Source: Isochrysis galbana
Taxonomy: Eukaryota > Haptophyta > Isochrysidales > Isochrysidaceae
Length of the DNA: 64,000 nt
Direction: 5' to 3'
Assembly (NCBI GenBank): GCA_018136815.1
Contig: CM030933.1
Span: 6,301,137 to 6,365,136 of the forward strand
This document shows positions 10,949-19,628 of this stretch, piece after piece (position 1 is the stretch's first letter; every line of letters starts with the position of its first letter). Both the position numbers and the translations under genes were made by a program. Below the pieces are notes generated by a model that was not told the origin of the DNA, ran no database searches, and was given only the letters and a program-made list of their open reading frames with translations.

Positions 10949-11039
10949 GGAGCTAAGAGCTGAGGAGCTGACGAGCGGACGAGCTGACCTCCTATGCGAT
11001 CAACTGTTCCCAATCTTCCCCATCCAAAAGTATCAGGCG

Positions 11040-11600
11040 ACGCACCTTCACCTTCGTCCTCCGTGCGATGCATTGGCCCCTGAGAGGGTGCAACCTCAAC
11101 CTCAGGTTTGGTTATTTTTTTGGCAACTACCCCCACGTGGACGGTATAAGTTCGACCCCAAAAGTACAAGATTACGAGTTACGAGGCGACACGCCTACCT
11201 CCACCGCCTCTTGACGAGCCAGCACCGCATGTATGTGCGCAGCAGTTGAAAAAAGTGCCGGAAGCGGGCCCAAGTGAGAGCTGGGAGTGCGTCTCCGCTG
11301 GCGCTCAGGTGCGGCCTTTTCCTACTGAGAGAGCGTCGTCAGGCTTGCCGAATTTTGCTATGCCTCTCGACCAGTAGTATGCTGTCACGACGAGTATATA
11401 TATGAGAAAAAGTACCGGACAAAAACTATTGTTATAGTTTCAGCGATGGAGCGCGCGCCGACCGCTCCCACCTCCCAGCCCCCCGCCGCCACGACGCCCC
11501 ACCGGGGCCGCCCCAAGCCGCCGGAGCCAAAGCGCTCGCAGGCCGCCCACCGTCTATTGCATATGTGGCGTAGTCAATCGCATTGCGGCCGTCCGGTAAG
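11040..11600. repeat. Second MERAP-leader repeat copy
   Basis: 11080-11145 is the reverse complement of a block near 3060-3125, and 11446 opens with ATGGAGCGCGCGCCG as at 3153. The frame from 11446 reads MERAPTAPTSQPPAATTPH and becomes Pro/Lys/Arg-rich (RGRPKPPEPKRSQ). That could be a DNA-binding N-terminal tail of a transposon protein. No catalytic domain follows. Confidence 0.35.
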
Positions 11601-11684
11601 AGTGCGCGCAGCATTATTGAGGGCAGGGTGCCTTGTTTGCGCAGCGCAGCTAGCAAGTGCCCGTAGGTACGGTACGTTGGCCGG

Positions 11685-12192
11685 GGTCAATGGTCAATGG
11701 GGGCCTCGCGCCCCCCTCTCTCCATCGCCATCGCGGACACCCCCCGGGGTGGGCCCGTACAATCAACCCCAGCCCCTGCCCTCAGGTAGGGGCTGGGCAA
11801 TCAACACTCTAGCCCAGACCCCTAGCTAGTAGCTCGTGGGCGCGGGCCGAGACTCGCACTCCCACGCCCAGCATGGGCCTGCCCTCCTGCCCTCGAGCTG
11901 ACTCCCCCCCCCACCCCTGGTCGCCAGCAGGCAAACAGAAGGCTTTGGGCGGCTCCCAGGGTCATCGAGGCAAGCGTGGGAGAGGCAGGGGGGGTCAGGG
12001 GTCAGGGGCTGAGCCCCAGCCTCCACTGCCCCCTGAGCTGCCCTGGCTGGCCCTCTGGGAGCCCCCAAAGGGCCTCTGAGAGCAGGCTGTGGCGCGCCGC
12101 ATGGCGACGCGCCGCAGGGACAAAGTTGGAGGAAAACGGAAAGAGGGAGAGGGGGGGTTTTGCACCCCCCCCGATGGAGTGCGGTAAGTCAC
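11685..12192 (+). mobile_element. Second GC-rich repeat family, forward copy
   Basis: Forward copy of the 5855-6412 unit. It starts at GTCAATGGTCAATGGGGGCC and ends at CGATGGAGTGCGGTAAGTC. No ORF of its own. The middle CTGAGCTGCCC segment is reminiscent of the main GC-rich family, suggesting a shared module. Confidence 0.55.
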
Positions 12193-12488
12193 GGGTCCCG
12201 CTTGCGTTAGCAAACGGGCGGAGAGGGGCGGCTGGCGACAGGAGGGGGATGAGGAGGGAGAGGCTCAAGGCGCCTACGCGCCTACGGGAACCCTTGTGGC
12301 AGGTATCTCGAGGCGCAGTCTTTTATTTCTCGAGGATAGCTCGCGGCGAGAGCTGTAAGGGCCGTTTCTCTTCATGACGAGAGGTACCCCCCCCTCCCCC
12401 CCGGTGCTTTTTCCCGGAGAGTCGCCCAACGTAGGTCGGTCCGCCTCAATGGCAATGGGTTTTCCCTCGTTGCTCGTTGTCGTTGTAG

Positions 12489-12660
12489 CTTGTGGGGAGT
12501 TATAATGGGAGCCGGGGGTTTGCGAGGGGGGAGATTCGGAGGGGTGCATATGCGTATGTGTTTAGTGTCAACACACGTCAAGGCGTACGGGCAGATGCGC
12601 TGAGGGGTGTCGTGATAGTACCGGGCTAGTGGGAGTAGTGGTACAGTGGTACTAACGCTC
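12489..12660 (-). repeat. GTTAGTACCACT repeat, reverse copy
   Basis: In reverse complement it starts CTGAGCGTTAGTACCACT and ends near CCCATTATAACTCCCCAC. The same ends occur at 47236-47420, and the start recurs at 18278. About 170 bp, no ORF. Confidence 0.6.
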
Positions 12661-13080
12661 AGTTGTTTTGTAGTAATATTATCTCTCTCTCTCCCTCACT
12701 CCCTCTCTCTCTCTCCCTCTCTCTCGCTCCCCCTCTCTCTCATACACCCCCTCTCTCGATCTCCTCTCATCCTCTCTCCCTCTCTCCTTCATATCTTTCC
12801 CTTCAACCCTGCCCTTAGTCACTCACTAGATACTACTGACCTCTCTTTTCTCTCTCCTCCTCTCTTCACACCGCCCGATCGAGCGTGGAGTATTTTTATA
12901 CTCTCCGCACTCGATCAACTCCCCCCCCCCCCCTCTCGATCCTCTTTCCTCACTCCTCGCGTCCTCCGCCGGCCCTGCCGCCCCATCCCGCCTCCCGCCG
13001 CCTCCCCCCCAACCTCCCCCCCGCTCACCCCTCCCCAAGCCTTCCTCCTCCCCCGCTCCCGCGCGAGGCGCGCGCAAGGG

Positions 13081-14674
13081 ATGGCGCCGCTCCTCTTCTC
13101 GCCGCTCGACACCAACCACACCGCGCCGTCCCCGCCCCTCTCGCCTCCCGCTGCCACCACCAGTGCATACGAGCTGCAGCTGATTGGCGTCATGCTCATC
13201 ATCTTCGGCTCCTTCTCGTCCTCGGTCGGACTGCTTCTAATGAAGCGCTCCTCATCCGCCGAGGTGACTCACACCACACGCAAGCGCGCGCAAAGGCATG
13301 CTCTGCACGCCTTGCTCACCGCGCCTTTCAGTATTCGCCGTGGTTTTGGGTTGCATGCTGACCGAGCCATGGCTTCTTTCTTCTCTCTGCCGGCCTGTCC
13401 TTTCGTTCTTGTGTCCGCACTACCCACCGCAAAAAGTACATCTCCCATGAAGTCACGCAGCCCACACGAAGCACTTCTCTATCTGTCTTCGCCGATCCCC
13501 CGTGTCGCCCCCCTCCCCCTTTGCGCGCTCTCTCATCCATGTGCATGCGCTCTTACACCATCGACAGGTTGGCATCCCCATCTGGCGTAAGAAATATTGG
13601 CTCGCGGGCTTTTTCTTCCTGGTCATCAACGCGACCGTAATCGACCTCATCGCTTTCTCGCTCACCCCGCTCTCTCTTATCGCACCTTTCGCGGGCATGA
13701 CGATTGTGTTCTCAGCGCTACTAGCTTCCACAGGACTGCTCTCAGGTGGAGAGAAGGAGGTGATTGGACGGGTGGACGTACTGGTCATCGGCATCATCTT
13801 GCTGGGTGTCACGACCGTTTCACTCGTCGGACCTCGCTCACCTGAAGGTGACCCACCCGATATGGACACCATGCTCACGTACTTTTACAACCCACCATTC
13901 GTAGCCTTTTCGCTCTCCTCTGCTGTTGTCATCTTTTCATTTGTGCTCACTCAATGCTTTGTGTGCGGCCGAGTGTGGCTGAACCGATTCGCGGTGCTGA
14001 AGACCTTCTGCAATGGATTCACTGCTGCCGGGTGCGGCGCCCTCTCTCAAATGTGTCTGAAAATTGTGGCGACAGCGCTACGCGAGACGTTCAATGGACG
14101 TCCCGCGCTCACAACACTCGCTTTTTGGGCCTCCGTGTTTGGTCTAGCCGCATTCGCGCCGCTGCAGCTCGTTCTACTCAACTCAACGCTCGCCAATTCC
14201 CCCGTATCGTATGCTGTCCCGCTCTACCAGACGATGCTGATTGTGCTCACAATTGTGGCCGGGGGCACATTCTTTCTCGAGTTTGGGTCTATGGATATAT
14301 TGCATGGCGTTCTATTTGGGGTGGGCGTGCTGCTAGCCATACTTGGTTTGGTCATCCTTTCCCTGCGGAAGCAAGGCGATGTGCTCGTGCAGAGCGAGAG
14401 GCACGCGCAGAAGACACATGGTGGTATGCTTGACGCCCACAACGCTCATGGTGCGCGGGAGGGCGAGAGCATCGTCGGGAGGGGGCGCCGGTCGGATGAA
14501 CACTGTGAGTCGCCCCTTCCACCTCGTTTGGCAGCTCCGGAAACGTTGCAACCAAGCCCTCTCACTCCTAGGAGTTCAGCTGTTGCGACCGTGCGGGACA
14601 CTCCGCCTGAGCCTGTCCCGACCATGCTTCGTTCACGTCAATCATCGGAGGGGCTTCCAACCACCGATTTTTGA
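13081..14674 (+). CDS. NIPA-type magnesium transporter, two exons
   Basis: Exons 13081-13263 and 13568-14674, joined in phase 0 (GAG|GTGACT ... CGACAG|GTT), give 429 residues. NIPA proteins are members of the drug/metabolite transporter-like superfamily that move Mg2+ at plasma and endosomal membranes. The first helix (LQLIGVMLIIFGSFSSSVGL) lies in exon 1. Exon 2 opens with WRKKYWLAGFFFLVINATV and carries about eight more helices, including SLIAPFAGMTIVFSALLA and VSYAVPLYQTMLIVLTIVAGG, hallmark segments of the family. The C-terminal ~90 residues are hydrophilic and His/Arg-rich, probably a cytosolic tail. The transcript is preceded by a long CT-rich tract (12679-12800). Transport specificity is inferred from family. 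Confidence 0.88.
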
Positions 14675-15504
14675 GGTGTCGCTGATTGTGACTATCCTCT
14701 TGGCAATTGCGGGACGGAAATGCGATTTTGGATGTGAGTTGCACTGTGCGAGAAGACTCATGGCGATAGTACTCGTCTGCACAGTAGAGCCATCGTTACT
14801 GAGTGTCAGCGCCGTGTTATGGTGACATTGGAGAAAACCCCAATATCAACACCTTACGTGTGTATGCGGTTGCGCAAACGCGTAGTCTTAAAGACTACCG
14901 TGTTGTCTTCGGGGGGGGAAGACAACGGAAAATGTCTGCCTCCTTTGCCGCCTTTTGACCAACGGCCAAAGCCTCGCCGATCTTCCCCAAGGTTCGCTCC
15001 CTCCCCCGAGGGCCTCCCCTATCATCTCCCCGCTTGGGGTGCCCAGGTTTGCCATGACAACCCGGCGAGTTGGTCAGGAGTGCTCGTTAGGGCCCCAATC
15101 CCAATCCACCGGGTCCGGCGTCTCAGCAGCCTTGTGAGTTGTGAGTCAATCTGTGTGAGTCTGCCCGCGGGTCGTTCAACGTCAACTTCTGTTGTCTTCA
15201 TTATTCGTATGCGTATACAAAAAATCTCCTTTCGCGTTCGAATTTTTAGTCTTCATGCTAGCATGCTAGGGGCCTATCAGATAGTGATCATATAAGCTGC
15301 CTGGGCGCAAAAATACAGATTAGGGTACTAATTTGACCTTGATAACAATGTGAAGTCGTTATCTTCAAAGCCCCTTCTACCGTATGCTTTCGTGTGGTAT
15401 GGAGTGCGGCCATCGGCGAGAGCTTTTCGTTGGGAGTTGCTCAAGAGCGCGTTCAAAGGCGAGGTGTGACGTGTAGCATGTAGCAGCGTAGAAAAAACTG
15501 GAGT

Positions 15505-15602
15505 CCCCACAAGCTCGCTTGATTCGCCCGCCTTGGCCTGTCGTGGCCAGCCCATCCCTCTGACCAACCCCTCCTTTCCTTGGGCCCCCTGATCAGCAAA
15601 GA
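15505..15602 (+). mobile_element. GC-rich element, ~100-bp fragment
   Basis: Resembles the CGCCCGCC...GTCGTGGCC...CTGACCA-CCCCTCC...GGGCCCCCTGATCAG block of the full copies (16880-16965, 40380-40450). No ends are preserved. The rest of 14675-16499 holds no gene I can support. Confidence 0.5.
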
Positions 15603-16034
15603 TGCCAAATGTTTTACCATTGGTCAGGTTGGGCTAGCCTTTTGCCTATTGCAGCATGATATGAGATACGTGAGACCTGACGTCAGGTTAGGTTAAAGAT
15701 AGATAGAACTAATATTTAACATTAAACAAGTATAGTCGTGCTACCTGTACTGTACAAGTACAACAGCTATGTCGCCTTACTCCTGTGGCTCATCATCTGG
15801 TATCATTTCCAAGTCCCACGGAAGCACAGACGACTCCCAGTTCCGCATCAAATCCTTCAGCAGCAAATTGGTGTGGCACCTTACAAGCCTCTCAACAGTG
15901 AGCTGCCCAAGCCTGTTCCTTTTCTTGGAGTGAATCCAACCTTCCACTGACCATGACCGCTCACACCCCGAGGCCGAGCACGACAATGCGAGTAAACGCA
16001 TCGCTGCGCTCATGGAGGGCGTCCGTCCTCCATG

Positions 16035-16180
16035 AAGTCTTCCATCGAGAGATCGGGAGAGGGAGAGAGGAGAGAGGAGAGAGGAGCGCAGTCGAGAGAG
16101 GAGAGGGGAGAGAGTACAGGAGCAGTGGAGAGAGAGGAGAGAGGAGAGAGGAGAGAGGAAAGGAGAGATATCGTTTTGTG
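16035..16180 (+). repeat. GAGAGGAGAGAG minisatellite
   Basis: Irregular tandem GAGAGG and GGAGAGA units. The predicted RERGERREER frames are artefacts of this repeat. Confidence 0.7.
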
Positions 16181-16499
16181 AGTGAAGAAAAATGAGAAAT
16201 TTCATTAATAAGCAGACCCTCTTCATCTCCATGCTTCTTACTTTTCGTCTTTTGCTGGCCCCTCCCGCCTCTCAACGCAGCGCACCACCAGTGGGTTACT
16301 CGAAAAACCGGTGGTGAATATGGAAGCACAAGATATATATATACATCTTGTATGGCAGTAACTTACTTATGCGAGACATGCGAGTAATTTTTTTAATTAG
16401 TACTTATAGTATGCCCCAGCCTCCAACCTGTGACCCTATCACTCACCCTCATGTCCGACCAACCTGATACCCACCTGACGTCACTGATAGCAGACCTGG

Positions 16500-16640
16500 C
16501 GTGGCATCACTGCTGATCAGGACCCCCCAGCCAGCTCCAACTCCAGTCGACTTGTAGGGGCGCGGGGAGCCAGCCAGCGAGGAAGAGGCGGGAGGGGCAA
16601 GGGGCAAGGGCCATGCCCCAGCCAGCCTCACCTGCAGGGG
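16500..16640 (+). mobile_element. GC-rich element, internal fragment
   Basis: Carries GATCAGGACCCCCCAGCCAGCTCC and the GCCATGCCCCAGCC...CTCACCTGCAGGGG block shared with 16950-17060, just upstream of a full copy. Truncated on both sides. Confidence 0.5.
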
Positions 16641-16699
16641 ATGATGGTGAGTGCTGCGTCTTTGTATATATTGTGGGTCACGTTTGTATGTAAGGATTC

Positions 16700-16718
16700 T
16701 TTATAATAATATAACTGA
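16700..16718 (+). repeat. 19-bp target-site duplication, left copy
   Basis: TTTATAATAATATAACTGA. The right copy is split by the MITE: TTTATAA at 17642-17648, TA at 17649-17650 and again at 18268-18269, and ATATAACTGA at 18270-18279. Removing the MITE with one TA restores all 19 bases. Confidence 0.88.
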
Positions 16719-17641
16719 AACTAAGTTTATACTTAGTTCGCCCATGGGGGGGCACGAGCCCCCCTCTCTCTCCACTCCTCCCCTGCCATGGGGGAGGATC
16801 CACCCACGCTCCTGGCACGCCTGATGGCTTGCCAGGAGCACACAGCCCTGTTGACCCATTCCTCTCCCCACAGGCCCGCCTGACTCGCCCGCCCTGGCCC
16901 GTCGTGGCCTGCCCATTCCTCTGACCAGCCCCTCCTCCCCCTGGGCCCCCCTGTTCAGGACCCCCCAGCCAGCTCCAGTCGACCCGCAGGGGCTCGGAGC
17001 GCCAGCGAGGGAGAGGCAGGAGGGGCCAGGGCCATGCCCCAGCCTCACCTGCCCCCTGAGCTGTGCTCCCAGGCCCTGCAGGCCATCTGGGGGCCTGAGC
17101 GAGGGGCCGCAGGCGCGCGCCATGGGCCCCCGCCGCAGGGAAGAGAGGAGGAAAAGGGAAGAGGGAGGGGAGGGGGGAGCGGCAGCTCTCCCCTCCGGCG
17201 TTTACGTGTCTTCTCGCCCCGTTTGGGTAAGAGAAGACGGGGGCGCCGTTTACGTGTCTTCTCGCCCCGTTTGGGTAAGAGAAGACGGGGGCGCCAGAGC
17301 CAGAAGGGAAGGGCCGCGGCTCGCCGCGGCCACTCGCTCGGGCGAGGGAGATTAGCGCTCTAGGCCCCTAAACTCACGAGTGCCCCCCCCCCCCCTGCGT
17401 TGTTTTACCCGAAAGGGGTTTTCCCCCAGCGTGGCCTCGAGGAGAGGGTGTGCTGGGGTGCGTAGGGTCGGTGCTGGCACTAGGGGGAGGACAAATATCG
17501 AGGGGAGGGGGCAATGCCCCCCCCCCCGGTACCACTCGGACACCTGGCTCGCCAGGCATGGCGGGAGTCCGGGGCTGAAAAGTTGTGTCCAATTAGCTAG
17601 TGGGGTTGGCTAGGATATAACATTTTAATTTTATTTATTTA
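16719..17641 (+). mobile_element. GC-rich ORF-less element, full copy
   Basis: 923 bp bounded by a 19-bp target-site duplication. It opens with the near-perfect palindrome AACTAAGTTTATACTTAGTT, then CGCCCATGGGGGGGCACGAGCC. It passes through the CTGATCAG-like, CTCACCTGCCCCCTGAGC and GTTTACGTGTCTTCTCGCCC blocks (the last tandemly duplicated at 17199-17290). It ends CCAATTAGCTAGTGGGG...GGATATAACATT followed by an A/T tail of ATTT units. No reading frame has family features. A long target-site duplication and a simple 3' tail suggest target-primed reverse transcription (SINE-like), but no pol III promoter was identified. Confidence 0.8.
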
Positions 17642-17650
17642 TTTATAATA

Positions 17651-18267
17651 CTACCTCCGTTCCAAAACTGAGATGTGAGAGAGCCTTTGGGAAGCGAGGG
17701 CGGCGCCTAGAGAAGAGGAGGCACTAGATGGAAGGCCGGGGTGTGGGGAGGGTACATGCTGGCTTAACAAGGTGCTTTCGTTGAGGATGTTAACGAAAAT
17801 CTAAAGCGCCCCACAACGTGTCAAAAACGGGCACTCTATTTACTGTCAGAAGCAACGTCACGACGATGCGGCAAGGCGCAAGGCGTGATGGTTTCCACCG
17901 GGAGGACTGTTGGTGGTTGAGCTCCTCTTCTTGCGCCCCTTGCCTTGCCACTCATACTCGCCCCCAGTGCGAGCGCCGCGCTGCGGCGGCTCAACCACCT
18001 TCAGCCGCGCCATGCGGCCGCGAATGCCACGGGCCAAGAGCAAGAGCTTTCGCGCCAATCGTTCGCGTCAGCCGATTTGCAAACCCAGTCCACATTGAAA
18101 AAATGCCTATTTCAATCGTGTTTCGAGTGCTGAGCCCCCCCCTCCTCACCCCATTAAGCCAGCATGTACCGGCAACCCCCCCATTGAAGTTGCGGTTTAT
18201 TTATTTCAAGTTTTGGGGAGCTGTGAAAAGAAAACTGAAAATTTTTTCAGTTTTGGAACGGAGGTAG
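17651..18267. mobile_element. Stowaway-like Tc1/mariner MITE
   Basis: 617 bp with perfect 21-bp terminal inverted repeats, CTACCTCCGTTCCAAAACTG plus A at the left and the exact complement at the right, flanked by TA on both sides. TA duplication and a CTCC-type terminus are features of Tc1/mariner elements and plant Stowaway MITEs. On the reverse strand an interior frame near 18058-17858 reads MARLKVVEPPQRGARTGG then KGRKKRSSTT. It may be a remnant of a transposase N-terminus, which would make this an internal-deletion derivative. Confidence 0.85.
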
Positions 18268-18277
18268 TAATATAACT

Positions 18278-18428
18278 GAGCATTAGTACCACTACTCTCA
18301 CTAGCCCTGGTACTAACACGACAACCCTTAGCGCAGCTGCCCGTACGCCTCGACGCATGATGCTGTCACAGATACATACACGTATGCACCCCTCCACATC
18401 TCCCCCCTCGCAGGCCCGTCTCATTAAT
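18278..18428 (+). repeat. GTTAGTACCACT repeat, forward copy
   Basis: Starts CTGAGCATTAGTACCACT directly after the 19-bp duplication and carries the CCCGTACGCC...CACATACACGTATGCACCCCTCC blocks of the other two copies; its 3' end is diverged. The copy predates the GC-rich insertion or adjoins it by chance. Confidence 0.55.
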
Positions 18429-18529
18429 GTGTGTGTGTGAAAGTGTGACTCTCACGGGGGGACCCTCTTCGGATGGATGAACTCCCCCCAGTGTGACTGA
18501 AATCTAGTTGTGGGACGCCTAGGTGTTTC

Positions 18530-18808
18530 GTGACGGGTTTTAACGTTACATACCAAAACGCTATGCGGGCGGCCCCTCATGTCCAACTGTCGCGAAAGCT
18601 ACTTGATATCAACGTAGAGGTCGACGCCCTCGCGAAGCGGCATGACGCTCTCGAAGAGAAGTTGAAACTTCAGACTCATGTCACACAAATCAATTGTCAC
18701 ATCGCATCGAGCATCGATACACTAGCTAACGTCACACTGAGGTTGGTCAATCCAATGCCTAGAAACTATAATGAGCGTGTGCTACTCCGTCAGCTCTCAG
18801 GTCGTTAG
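18530..18808 (+). CDS. Possible short coiled-coil protein
   Basis: 92 residues with heptad-like spacing of Leu, Val and Ile (VQLSRKLLDINVEVDALAKR...HDALEEKLKLQTHV) and no low-complexity bias, unlike neighbouring frames. No family recognised. It could be an exon or an element remnant; evidence is composition only. Confidence 0.22.
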   Translation: MTGFNVTYQNAMRAAPHVQLSRKLLDINVEVDALAKRHDALEEKLKLQTHVTQINCHIASSIDTLANVTLRLVNPMPRNYNERVLLRQLSGR

Positions 18809-19049
18809 GGTTCTCGACGACCTAATACACGCGAGAAGCGCCCAAGGGCACTCTTGCAGACCAGGGAGTAGATGCCTTTCCATGTGTGGGGGTGATGGCG
18901 AGTTGAACGCTTCCCACCTTCAGAGTTTCCTAGATAGTACCGGGCATAGGTTTGAATGTGCGTGCGTGTTCAGTCTTCCCTCAAAATCGCGCGGATCCTC
19001 ACGGTGTCAAATGGGGAACACGTCATAGGCCCTTGCGGGGAAAGGGGAG

Positions 19050-19170
19050 GTGATGGCGATTGAACGCTTTTCCATACGTGGGGGTGATGGCGATTGAACG
19101 CTTTTCCATGTGTAGGCTGGTGGCGATTGAACGCTTTTCCATCTGTGGGTGATGGCGATTGAACGCTTCT
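19050..19170 (+). repeat. Minisatellite, ~33-bp unit
   Basis: Four tandem units with the core GTGATGGCGATTGAACGCTT, separated by variable TTCCAT(A/G)(C/T)GTGGGG spacers. A diverged fifth copy, GGTGATGGCGAGTTGAACGC, lies at 18890. It is not a CRISPR array, because the spacers are themselves near-identical. Confidence 0.8.
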
Positions 19171-19628
19171 CGCCTTTGCGTTATGGAGCACGTGGCAATG
19201 CTCGACCCGTCAGTGCCGAGTGTAGGTGTTTGTCTTGAGTGCCATCGCCGATGTCCGATATTTATCCCCCGCCTTTACATCCCGGGCCCCTACGTAATGC
19301 ACGAGGAGAGTAGCCGCAAGGCGCAGGGCCTGAGTGAGGGATGAGGGGGTGTTGGGAAGGCGCGGGCGGGGTAGCAAAAGCCAGCGTTCTAGGGCCGCGC
19401 TAGGGCGCCGCGCGCGCGGTAGTGCGTTGATAAAGAATTGTTTCTACCACATATCACTATCTGTCTGCGTTATCGCCTTTCGGTGATGCCAATATCCAAT
19501 GTATGTGCGGATATGTACGGATTGAAAGCACAAATCCGGCCGGCTAGCGGATTCAATAGCCGTGTGTGGTCGACAAGAGAATTTTTATGCTCCAACGGTT
19601 CCTACCTAATCACATTTCATTTGAGACA

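Noticed and set aside
12646..13590. 314-codon forward ORF upstream of and overlapping the NIPA gene
   Set aside because: The first part is CT microsatellite; the middle coincides with NIPA exon 1 in the same frame and then reads into its intron.
19050..19170. Regularly spaced direct repeats resembling a CRISPR array
   Set aside because: Spacers are near-identical to each other, no cas genes exist, and the genome is eukaryotic. It is a minisatellite.
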